A stretch of 64,000 nucleotides of DNA. It comes from Rotaria socialis. Taxonomy: Eukaryota > Rotifera > Eurotatoria > Philodinida > Philodinidae. The stretch lies in contig CAJNYU010000987.1 of NCBI GenBank assembly GCA_905331475.1, positions 236,730-300,729 of the forward strand, read 5' to 3'. The notes beneath the pieces were generated by a model. It did not search any database. It saw only the letters and a list, made by a program, of their open reading frames with translations, and was not told the origin of the DNA. Position 1 is the first letter of the stretch. The number at the start of each line of letters is the position of its first letter. A program made the translations under genes and the position numbers. This document shows positions 38,508-49,250 of the stretch, piece after piece.

Positions 38508-41500
38508 ATGATACTGAGCAATATGTTTATATGGCTGCTGACGCTGTTCGTCTTCCAAATCGCGAGTCGACCAAGTCACAGTGCCCGATTGCGTTTCCAC
38601 GGCGACAACAACGGTCCACCACCTCTAGACCTAGATCCAAACAATATGTACAACGAACAGATGCTTAATACTGCACAACAAGGTCTACCAAAATGTTTAA
38701 CTCCCAGAAATGTTGCAGTCATTGGCGGAGGTAATAGCGAAGAAAATAAGCATAGCTATTAATTCTATCTAATCGCCTATTTGGTCATCTTGGATACGGA
38801 TACCAGGATACCAGATCAATAAGATTTAACTTGACAATCTGGAAAGAACTTGTGGAGTTTTTTTGTCAGTTCTGATATATGATAGTCATTGATCCCAATT
38901 TACTCAGCCGAAGAATCAGTGATTGGCATCATATATTTTCGTATACCTCCATTTCATATTTTATTTAGCCTCATTTTCCATAACCTAAAGCTTTTTAGTC
39001 GCCATATCTTTTTTTTTGTTTTTTTTTGTATCTCATAAATAATATTTACGACATAGATCACAGCTTTGAGATCGTAAGTAACGTATTTCTTTCAATTTTT
39101 CTGAAATTCTAAAGGATTTTTATCTTATTTTTCGGCAACCCAAGTTAATGCAAGTTGAGATGGATTTCCTAAAGAGATTGACAAATCTTTAGAGAGGGAT
39201 AATAGCGATGATCTATACGATGAATTCTTGTAGGTGTTGCTGGGCTAATAACAGCTCTTGAACTCTCCTTGTCTGGACATATGGTTCAACTATTTGAAGC
39301 AAGTAATCGACTGGGTGGTCGTATTTACACCTATAGAGCGCCGAAAGGTTACATCACTGAATTGGGAGCAATGCGTTTGCCACTCGACCAACATCTACTT
39401 CTTGCTACTTACATCAAAAGTCGATTTGGATTACCTATAAAACAGTTCCAACATTATAATCCTAACACAGTTGTCTATTTAAATGGTATAACCGCTCAAA
39501 GATCATCTCCTCACTCGTTTCCGGAGACATTCAACTTTAATGTTTCTGACAAGGAAAAGGCCAGGTAAGTCATATGAAACTAGAGATTGACTGCGTTTAG
39601 GAATTTTCTCTTCATCATACTCATGTTCATAACTACATAATGCGTAGAAGTTTAGATGAATTATGACCAGAAACCTATGAAACTATCAGGAATCCTGCAA
39701 GCAGAAGTGACTAGCCTTTTAAATAGGACCCTGAAGCAATCTTTTTGGTTTAGTTTCCTTGGGACTAAAATACGAAACTTAAATAAATTATTTAACGTCA
39801 GTATACTGAAATTTTTAATAGGAAGGAAAACGAAAACATTCGTAGCCGAATTCATAAGTTTCATATTTGAGTAAAGGCTACTGTTTAGTTGGTAATATCT
39901 GTAATGAAGTTTTAAAAAAAAAAGTAAAACCTAGTCTTAAAACTTACACTCAGTATTATCATCGTGCGGTATCGTATAGACACCCTGGGCGTTGTGGGGC
40001 ACTGCCATCAAACCTCTGTTGGATATGGACGATGCGACTCAACTCAGGATGTATGGTGCCTATAGCGTCCAATTTTATCTCATGGAAGTTGCTAATCTAT
40101 CACGCGGAGCCGTTGATTTTATCGGATTGATGCTCAACCTCGAAGCAGATATGTATGCAAGCATTGTGGAAATTGCACGTGACTTCAAACTGCTTCCGGT
40201 GAATGCAAACTTCTCGCATATCGATGGTGGGAATGATCTTTTGATTAATGCACTTGCCAAAGCTTGTCAGACAGTACTAAATGGAAGATGTTCTCTCTAT
40301 CTTAACCGACCAATATCCAGCGTGCTCTACAGCAGCTCTTCACATACAGGTACACTTGAATCGAAAGGTCTGACAGTACCTGGCAACTTTACGGACATTG
40401 TGGTGGCAACAACAGCTCGTGCAGCCAATGCCATCGATTTTCGTCCGAGAATTGAATTTATTACCAAATATCAGGCGCTGCGTCAGTTGAATTATGACTG
40501 TGCGAGTAAGATTGCTCACTCGTTCAGTGTTCGGTGGTGGGAGAAGCAAGTTATTACTGGTGGTCATTCAATTACTGACTTACCGGTACGCTTTGTCTAC
40601 TACTATAACTTTAGCACGACCTCTAATCGCACGGAGGATGGTGCTATCATGTTGAGTTCATACACGTGGGCACAGGACGCGCTTCTTTGGTCGGGAATGC
40701 GTGATAATCAATCGTGCAGACTTGCTTTGGATAATCTTAACTTGATTCATGCGACATCCGACGTATACAGTTATGAGGCAGGCTGTCAGACCTATCATTG
40801 GTGCAACGATCCATATTCTTTGGGTGCCTATGCTCTTTTCACGCCTTATCAAGAAGTTAATATTCATAATGATCTGGGTGCGTCGGTTGGTGACACAGTT
40901 CATTTCATTGGTGAGCATACGAGTTTGGCACACGCCTGGGTCGAAGGTGCTGTACTATCTTCGATGCGTCTCCTAATGCATTTGCAAGTATGTTTCTTTT
41001 ACCTATTGTTACAGCTTTTATCAGCAGTGCCAAAGAATTGAGAAATGAGAATTCCTAAACTGAAGAGGAATTTTCAGCAACGCCATGATAACTCCTCAGG
41101 GAAGCGAGAACTGTGCATTAGTCCCTTCGTAGTTGCCCAATTTATAAAAGTTAAAATAATCCTTTCTCTGAAATATTTTTTTGTACCATAACATTCATGT
41201 ATACAAATTTCCCAGTGAAAATAAACATAAGAGCAAAAACTATCGTGAATATTGCATCTTTTTGATTTCAGTATTCGGATAACTGAGGAGGAATTCCTAT
41301 TCCACAGCCTTTGGACACCCCTCATTTTTTCGTTATCAGGAGGAAGTTTTCGATTTGGCAATTATTGGTGGAGGACCGCTTGGCCTGGCAACAGCTCTAG
41401 CAATGTCACAAAAACAGCCAACTTGGCGCATCGCCATCATCGAACGATTTCAACTAGGAAACACTCAAGGTAGCTCGGGCTCTTCAGATATTCGACAATT

Positions 41501-42727
41501 TCAGCAAGCCTATGTCGAGTGGTATATGAGCGACCTAGGCAGATTAGCAGTTCCAATGTGACAAGATTTGGAGCGACGTGCAAGCTTGCCACCGGCAGTC
41601 TCCTAAATACAAACAATGGTTTCTTGTATATTGATTCAACGACGGAGACTGGTTCGGTCAACAATAATTGTCGTAATCTTTCTTTGCCTTGTGTATTGCT
41701 AAATCCAACCGAGCTTAAGTATAACTACTCGTTTATTAACGCATCTTCGGATCAGCAAGCCGTGTTTATGTCTTCGTCTGGGCAAATTAATGTTACACTG
41801 TTGCTCAACGTTCTCAAGCAAGTGCTGAATCAGACACCAAATGTAGTCATTCGTGAGAACGAAGCTTATCTTAAGCATGACTCGTCGAATGGGTCCACCA
41901 TCAATGTGATCACTAATCGCGGCTCTTTAAACGCCTCCAATATTGTTTTTTTGCCAGGACCTTATGCCAAGAATGTGTCCGCTCTGCTAGGCCTAAATTT
42001 GAATATGACCTTATGGGAGTTACCCACATTCTATGCTCACCGGCTAACTAACGTTTCAACAATCACACCAAACTGGTTCGATGATTCATTTACTGGTTCC
42101 TCACCAGAATCTGATAAAAGCTTATATGCCGGCTACGTACGCATTGAGTCACATTTTCTCGTTGATCCTAAGAGAGCACTTGTTTGGCCTGATCAGCGAA
42201 CGAATATACCCGATCAATTGTTACTCAATGCTACCCACTGGTGGCTCAAAACACACATGGCAAAATTCGTTGATCCTGATGATATTAAGTCAGCGCCTAA
42301 CACGTGCCTCGCTTCAATCTTATCCGACGGAGGATATTTGCTTGACTATGTGCCTGTTAATGATAATGGAAAACGAATGGCCATGGGTGCTGGAGGTTGG
42401 GCAATGAAATACATACCAGTATTCGCTGATATTCTGACGGATCTTGTACTAGGTACAACAGCTAATAAGCCATATGCACGATATCTTGATCAATTCACAT
42501 TCAATAGACCCGGCCGTCTCATACCAATTATATCAACTACTACAATTCAGCCCACTACCACAACATCAACTGCTAAACCCAAGGATTCCCACGAAATATT
42601 GTTCAGAAATGTTATGATAGTTTTTGTGGTTTTGACTTGCGTCCTCGGTAGCATACTTCTCTGTCTCCACTGCAATTATAAAAATGTTCGACGGCCGTGT
42701 AGAAACGCGGATTACACAGAGACTTAA
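38508..42727 (+). CDS. Secreted, membrane-anchored fusion of two FAD amine/amino-acid oxidases; second half interrupted
   Basis: Exons 38508-38730, 39234-39564, 39872-39923, 39980-40987 and 41340 onward keep frame. A signal peptide (MFIWLLTLFVFQIASRP) leads module 1, an L-amino-acid-oxidase/monoamine-oxidase type flavoprotein: dinucleotide-binding VIGGGVAGL, EASNRLGGRIYTYR, ELGAMRLP, and the C-terminal FAD motif GEHTSLAHAWVEGAVLSSMR. It runs straight into module 2, a sarcosine/D-amino-acid-oxidase type flavoprotein: FDLAIIGGGPLGLATALA, then GSSGSSDIRQFQQAY. A TGA at 41559-41561 stops this frame after 611 codons. From about 41599 the rest of module 2 is open in another frame to 42727, ending with a Thr/Pro linker and a membrane span (VMIVFVVLTCVLGSILLCL). 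Many N-glycosylation sites fit an extracellular oxidase producing H2O2. The exact substrate is unknown. It is either a broken gene or one using a 41-nt intron. Confidence 0.75.
41558..41598 (+). other. Site of in-frame stop and frame change in the oxidase fusion (possible 41-nt intron)
   Basis: The bases from gtgacaag to ccaccggcag begin GT, end AG and measure 41 nt. Removing them restores one frame of 986 codons. However, the deleted part reads, in the upstream frame, QDLERRA after the TGA, which looks like ancestral coding sequence of this family (a W-x-x-L-E motif). So a TGG to TGA change plus a frameshift is an equally good reading. Confidence 0.55.
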
Positions 42728-42837
42728 ACTAGTTTTTGTATTTGCCAAGGCCTATTCAACTCTGGCTTCGGAATTTACTTCAAGCAAATACAACATGAAC
42801 CTGTACTACGTCTTTGTTTTCGTCTCGTATCTTTTCA

Positions 42838-42843
42838 ATAAAA
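42838..42843 (+). terminator. AATAAA poly(A) signal of the oxidase fusion gene
   Basis: AATAAA lies 110 nt after the stop at 42727, with a second AATAAA a few bases later. Confidence 0.65.
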
Positions 42844-43548
42844 ATAAACTGAGAATAATTTAGAGAATATTTTGTACGCTGTCATTCCCAAGTACAGTTT
42901 GAAATAGAAATGAATCCGTTCATGCCATAAAGGTTCAGTAGTGTCATACTGGAAACTTGAATTCAATTATTGGAATACATTACAAGTTTCAACTATGACA
43001 TATTCGCAGCAAACATGGGCTAGTGTTCTTTCATCTGTCTTTTATCTATTTAGTCTTACTATTTTCTGTTCTTTAGGAGCAATTTTTGATAATGTGCATT
43101 ATTGGACTATTAAACGAAAGCGACAATACTTCGACATTCATCTCTACGTGCTTCCATGCAAAAAAAATCAAATCCATTTTATTCAGTATCGAGGAAGAAA
43201 AAGAACGAAGAAATAACTGAGATAAGATAACCGCTTGAAATGAATCCAAAATAAAGAAAAGAGACAATAGAAAAATGAAAAAAGAACTCGTCTCTTGTCA
43301 GAACACAACATAAGTGTATTGAAACGAAAGAAAATTATACGATTTCGATGCGTAGTATAACCATGATCACTCACGGGTAATACTATTGATAGTTACATTG
43401 CAATATATTGCTGATCTATTCATTGTTATGTTGTCAATCTGTCTATTCAATATCTAATTGAATACAGATTGACATTGTCAACAGAGACAAATAAAATAAA
43501 AGAGACTTGACTATTTCTAACTGCAAACGAAATAGTCTCTCGTTCGCG
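42844..43548. other. Noncoding gap between the oxidase fusion and the next gene
   Basis: About 0.7 kb without a supported gene. The open frame at 42941-43216 has no features of a real protein. Confidence 0.5.
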
Positions 43549-43980
43549 ATGGGCGAATTAAATATAACTTTTTCTGATGGAAAACATCAGATTACTTTCT
43601 TAACATCCGAACCAGTGGGCGATCATACCGGTTTATACATTATATTATTATTGTCTAGTCTTCTATTTATTCTTGTATTTTATCTAGTCTATAATTTTAT
43701 TTCATTCAAACGTTATTCTTGTTCTCAAGAAAATAAAAGGAAAGACTCATTACATTCAACAGAACTACTAAATGATCGCTTATCAATTGTTCTTACTCAG
43801 CCGATTCAATCTCAAATTAAGATACGTGCGCATTCATATGGAGAATTAATAAGTTCAACACATCAAGTGCCATTACGAACAGCAAGTTCACTATCAATCT
43901 ATCCAAATTTTATACAAGCAACAAAATCTTTTATTCCTAATCAATATGAAATATCCAAACGATTGGTTTCTGATCTCTGA
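43549..43980 (+). CDS. Single-pass membrane protein of unknown function
   Basis: Intronless 143-residue frame from the ATG at 43549; upstream in-frame codons lack an ATG. A short N-terminal region with one N-glycosylation site (NITF) and no cleavable signal precedes one membrane span at about residues 29-50 (YIILLLSSLLFILVFYLVYNF). A basic/Ser-rich cytoplasmic tail follows with many polar residues. Codon use is coding-like. AATAAA at 44017-44022 supports a real 3' end. The stop lies 52 nt from the KCNQ1 stop on the other strand, so the two 3' UTRs must overlap. I recognise no family; it could be the last exon of a larger gene. Confidence 0.5.
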   Translation: MGELNITFSDGKHQITFLTSEPVGDHTGLYIILLLSSLLFILVFYLVYNFISFKRYSCSQENKRKDSLHSTELLNDRLSIVLTQPIQSQIKIRAHSYGELISSTHQVPLRTASSLSIYPNFIQATKSFIPNQYEISKRLVSDL

Positions 43981-44016
43981 ATTATTTTAATATATTATTA
44001 ATTTTTCTTTTAAAAG

Positions 44017-44022
44017 AATAAA
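44017..44022 (+). terminator. AATAAA poly(A) signal of the 43549 gene
   Basis: AATAAA occurs 37 nt after the + strand stop and 11 nt before the KCNQ1 stop codon on the opposite strand. Confidence 0.6.
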
Positions 44023-44032
44023 ACATGAAATT

Positions 44033-47000
44033 TTATAGTATTTCTTCTTGTGTAGGAGAAAACTTTGCGTTAACTGGAGTTAAAACTGATCTTGCCGCAC
44101 GATTATCGTTGGGTGAAATTCGATTGAGTTTTTCGTCAACACTTCTTAACAATACTAAAATGTGTCCCATCGTTTCTCCCATACCAGTTATCGCACCTTC
44201 GACACGCTGCATTCGTGCGAGAACAGTTGATTTTGCGCGATCTTCACTTGGTCCGGGCTCTTGTTTACCAATCGTATGTTCAATTCTAAGTCAAATAAAC
44301 AAATGATTAACATGCACGATGAATTATATATTGTTTTTCTTTCTTATACTTTCGTTGTAACTCTTTTATTCTCATCATCATATTTATATGCCCATGAGAA
44401 TATTGTTCAAGTACATCACGTACGTCATATGGCTTTCTTGCTTGCTAGAAGAAAAAGTATTTAAATGGATGAAAAGAAAAGCGATTCGACATACTTGAAA
44501 TCGATTGCGAGCAACAATCAATTGTATTTTACGTACACATCGTATTGCTCGCTTATGATCTTCAGTTAAACTAACAGATAAGAAAGCAAAGTAATTTAAC
44601 TATTAGATTGACGTATGTTCAGATTTCCGAAAAAGTAAATTTCCGAAAATAACAAATTTCTATCACGCTATTAAAAGACACAGAAACGTGCAAACAGAAA
44701 TTTCCTTGAAACTTCCAAAATTGCCATTACGTGCAGAAGAAAATTATCAGAAAATACCATAATTTCAAATATCACCCAACAAAACATACTGGGAATTTCT
44801 GAAATCAACTTCACATACAAAAAGAAATTTCCCGTCAATTTCGGAAAATACTATAATTTCTATATTAATCTCGTATAAGTTTAAGAATAAATCTATATAC
44901 ATATTTATTCTTAAACCTATACGATATTAATATAGAAATTTCCAGGAAATTTCCAGGAAATTACTTAATTTTGATTTTGGTTTATGACGAATAATATTGG
45001 GGTAATTACGAAAGTTTCTGATATTTTCTAAAACTTGAATTTTTCATCCGTGTAGTTTCCGAAATATGCATATTTAGCTAGAAAATTTTCTTTTTTGGAA
45101 ATCTGCCCGCTGCTAATTAGATTCAGGAAATTTCATACATAATCGAGAAGAAAACAATAGAGTTTATGACGCTTCAAAAGATTCAAAGCTAAAGTTTCTC
45201 CTTTAACGAAGAGAATCTGAAGTTAATGTTCTCATGGACTAAGGTAAATTGAATATTTAGTTATTTCATAAATCAGATAAAGATTTTCGGAAAAAAATTT
45301 ACCTGTGAAAAACTAACTTCAAAGTTATGTAGTCAAGTTATAAATATTCTATTCGAATCAGATTTTCAGTGTTTCTTTCTGATAAAAATCGATTGAAAAC
45401 AAATCTCAACAAGCCCATTTTTAGAAAAATATATATTTACACGATTTAATAACATTTTCTATCATGTCTTCCAACATTGTGAAAACTAAAACGTTCGATT
45501 TTCTACTAGTGAACATACCCTAAAACTACTTTATCCTATGATATTGAAATACTTGGATACATCATTTCCATTTTTTTGATGTATTATTTTACGAAAATAA
45601 AATTCAAAACTAATTACTTACGTATGTGGTTTCATTGGTTCTTCTTCGAAGTCTTCATCGTCATGATCGGTACTAGATATTACATAACAGACTTTAACAA
45701 ATAAGCATCCACAGGAAATTAATAGTTCAATTACTTTTCTAAACCTGTGGTATTCGATGTTGAGGATATTGAGCCTCGTCGTTCCGTAAAGCCTGGTGAT
45801 TGTAAAAGATTAGGTGATGATGGATTTTGACTTGTTCTCTTCAAACGATGTTTTCGTTGAGCACTCGATAAACGTAAATGTCGAAGTTTTTCTGCTGTTC
45901 TTTCTGTCATGAGTAGGGAGAAAAAATTAAAATACATTTTTTAAAAATTTCTATAATCTTGAATTGTCATACCACTGAATGTTTGATGATTTGTGGGAAA
46001 AGATTTATTAACTGTTGGTGAGAGACCAACATCGGCGACGCGTAAATAAATATTCCATGTTGCCACGCACGATGAGCCAGGTGCACTTGCATAAACACGC
46101 CATGCAGCTTGAATTAATGTTGCTGCAGCTGGAATTTGTCTAGAGAAATGTTTTTGTCGTTGTTTCTGTTGAACTTTTAAAGCAAAACCAGAGCCAAGAA
46201 TTCCCTATAATTTTATAAATAAATAACTAACTACAAGTTCTTCCTTCGCAATGCTTACGGCTGGTAGAGCAAAAAAAGATATCGCAAAAATAGCAAAAAA
46301 TGAAGCGATTATCTTTCCCATCCTTTAATATGAATTGTAAACAAATAATATAAAGGATAAAATATAATTGAAGGTGCCGACCATTGGACAGTTGAGTAAA
46401 GCAAAGTATTTTTATCATGATAAAATAGAGCTCATCGAGTTATCTATACAAATGTTATTTTTAACATAGCCCTGCGAGTGTTTTTGGCACTGCAATTAAA
46501 GAGAATTCACCTGGTGAAATTAGACAAGTCTCACTAATTTGAAATATGGCAGAAGTATCAAGTCTCAGAAGACTAATTATTTATTTTAACGTATGAGAAA
46601 CATTATGTCAAAAGAGTATTGAAATATAGGGATACGAATTTGAATTCCCGATAGACTGTGACAAAACGTTATAGATATATGAGCTGTGTTCGTAGGCAGC
46701 TGATGTTTCGTGACAACGTAGAAACTATTTTCTGATTATATTTTTAGAGAAATAAGTAAAAGGATGATGAACAAATGTGTGCCAAAAATATAAAACACTA
46801 ACAGCTTTCTTGTTCTACAGTTCACCAAAAACAAAATATATTGTGATTACTCGAGTTTAAATTTTAAAAAAAGAGCAAGGCGAATATCATCTTTAGAAGC
46901 ATTAGAGAGAAAATCTACATCGAATAGTCGAAGCAATTTTAAAAAATAATTTCCGCCGAACTTTGGCCTTGGAGAGAAATAAAACTCAGTATCCAAAAAA

Positions 47001-48903
47001 GTACAGACGAAGTGTAAAGCCGGAAATTTGACTAGAATTAGTTTTGCATGTTTATTTGTATGCAAGCATTTTTATACGATAAGTGAACTGCTAGCAGCAA
47101 AACTCTTTACAGTGTTTTACTCTTTTATTGAAAAATTGAGTCTTGCTAAATAATTAATCGGCGCTTTTTTTTATTAATTATACATCCTTTTTTGTCAAAC
47201 TATGTTGAAAATAAAGTCTGAAGGCACTTGGCATACAAGTCGAGATCGTTCATAATTAATTTCTTGTGGCATTTCTTCCCTCAATCTATCTATACAGACT
47301 CTTCTGATATTTTTAGCCGCTTTTCAAATTTCACTAAAAAAGTAACATAATGTTAAAAAACAGCATTTTAATCGTGAACTCGACTGGTTCTATCGAAGCA
47401 TGATAAAAAATTTTTGCTTAATTGTTAAATTTCCGGCACCTTACTTACCAAGTGACTGGGAAAACATCCCCATAACTAAAAAATAATAAAATCAAAAGAA
47501 CAAAATTTATTAAATAATTTCTTTTACCCTATCGTAGTTATAGTTATGACACCCCACCTATACAAAAATAAACCGCTTTAAAATAAAATAAACATCAGCT
47601 TTACCAAACTTAACGTACCATAGTGCGTCTGCATAAGTGTCGAAATGGCTATCGTTACCTTTTGCACCCCTCAATTCTACGGTTTTTTCGTCTTTTTCAG
47701 CAATGTAAACAAGATAACTACAAAAAATTAATGCAAGAAAGCCGATATATAATGTTGTAATCAATTCCTGTAAAACGAAAATTTTCAATTGTTGAAAAAG
47801 AAAGATGATCTCTTTTATTCATTTTTTTTGTTTTACTTGTCGATGAATATATACGACACTTCCTAATAAACGCCATGTGCCACCATGTCTATCAACATGT
47901 AAAACACGTAAAATTTGTAAAAATCGAACACCACGAATAGCCGATGCAGCAAAAGCTTGCCGATCGGCAGCTAAAGTAATCATTAGTGTTGACCCAATAA
48001 CAACTAATAAATCTATTTGAAATAAATAACTCAATGAAACATATTATCTTTCATCGTTCTATATTTTTTCTCATACCGACAATGGCGATCGGTTTTCGAG
48101 CAAATCGTATTCGGCCTAGTACACCCATGTATTTGCTTCGACAACCTGCTGACCATAATCTTATTGCATATTCAAAACCAAAAAAGACAACAAGAAATAT
48201 TTCAATCCAATAAACATATATTGATAGGCTCGTAGAAAACTTTTCAATCGTTGTTAAAACAGACAAAACAAGACCAACAAGCACTACAAGAAATCTAAAT
48301 GAAAACACTTTGTTTTTAATCGTAGTCATATAGAAAATATCGGACGAAAACTAATTATTTCATTGAATATAAATAATAGCAGTATGTCAACTTTCAAGGA
48401 AAATGTCTATAATCCTGAACTTGATATTGATTCTATTTATAATTCAAGTGCATCTTTCCGTTTTTGTAACCATTCGATTAAACTGTGAGGACAGATAAGT
48501 GCGGTCCATGACGATTCCTCAATAAGATAAACGAAACCTACAGGTCAATAGAAACTTATCTGTTTGATAGTAGTACTTGTCTATACTATTTGTTTATCAG
48601 TAGAAAATAATTTTATACTTACACAGAAAAATGATATGTAAAACATTTGAAGCCAACTGGCCGTTCAAGAAAATTGTATAATGATATTTGAATATTAGAA
48701 CGAACGGAACGTTGATTATTTTTCGGAAAATACGGCATCGATATATATTCTACAGAATAATAAGTAGAAAATGTTGAATTGCTTAAACGTGCTGTGTCTC
48801 GTCTTGGGCGATATAAAAATGAAAGACCAACATCATGATCAGGCCTTGGTAATCGAGATCCATCATTGTTTGCTTCTCTTGGTGAACGATGAGAGAAATG
48901 CAT
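44033..48903 (-). CDS. KCNQ1: Voltage-gated potassium channel, Kv7/KCNQ1-like
   Basis: Tetrameric plasma-membrane K+ channel. Thirteen exons in frame: 48623-48903, 48077-48294, 47837-48012, 47619-47767, 47528-47557, 47449-47475, 46259-46322, 45973-46204, 45735-45903, 45622-45672, 44495-44570, 44350-44444, 44033-44285 (606 residues). N-terminus ends [18 protein letters not shown] before S1. S4 is [19 protein letters not shown] (191-209), with LHVDR as in KCNQ1. The selectivity filter TIGYGD (283-288) is split by an intron. S6 has [16 protein letters not shown] with the PAG gate. Helix A IQ motif ([10 protein letters not shown]), helix B/C ([27 protein letters not shown]) and a C-terminal coiled coil follow, giving calmodulin binding and assembly. 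KCNQ1 rather than KCNQ2-5 rests on S4-S5 identity. An upstream in-frame ATG at 48969 is possible. Confidence 0.95.
44620..45105. mobile_element. MITE-like inverted-repeat element in a KCNQ1 intron
   Basis: The ends are imperfect inverted repeats of about 25 bp (cagatttccgaaaaag at left; its near reverse complement at right). The interior is rich in gaaatttcc words, and a central inverted repeat at about 44850-44943 has arms of about 40 bp with two mismatches. The octamer attagatt flanks both sides (44602-44609, 45116-45123) but at a small distance. No coding frame. Confidence 0.5.
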
Positions 48904-49099
48904 TGGAAAAAACAAGAGAACTGCGGCGTAAAAAAGAAAGAGCAGAAAGAAATTAGTGCAAAGAAGCACTCGACTTGCTTTTTTTCTCTTGCGATATATA
49001 TACTGGTCACAGACAACGACAGGAATAATAACAATAGAAATAAAACAGTAAAGAAAAAAGAAAAAAATTGCTTATTTTGAAAGTTAAAATAACCATATA

Positions 49100-49250
49100 T
49101 GTCAAACTTGAAACTTGAATTCAATTGAAAATTTCAAGTTTCAACTTTTAAGCCAATTGCATTTTGAGAATTGCGACTCACACATATATCGCTATGAGAT
49201 GAAAGTTGAAATTTTCTATTTTCAACTGAATTCAAGTTTTAAGCTTGACA
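49100..49250. mobile_element. 151-bp palindromic MITE-like element
   Basis: Terminal inverted repeats of about 30 bp with three mismatches: tgtcaaacttgaaac at the left and its near reverse complement at the right end (gcttgaca). No target duplication is evident. Confidence 0.55.

Noticed and set aside
39867..40130. Apparent frameshift between two halves of the first oxidase module
   Set aside because: Explained by a normal 56-nt GT-AG intron (39924-39979) between exons 39872-39923 and 39980-40987.
40340..40933. Minus-strand open frames opposite the first oxidase module
   Set aside because: Antisense shadows of a strongly coding exon.
41252..41473. Open frame across the second oxidase start in a different frame
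   Set aside because: A shadow of the coding exon starting at 41340, whose frame has the dinucleotide-binding motif.
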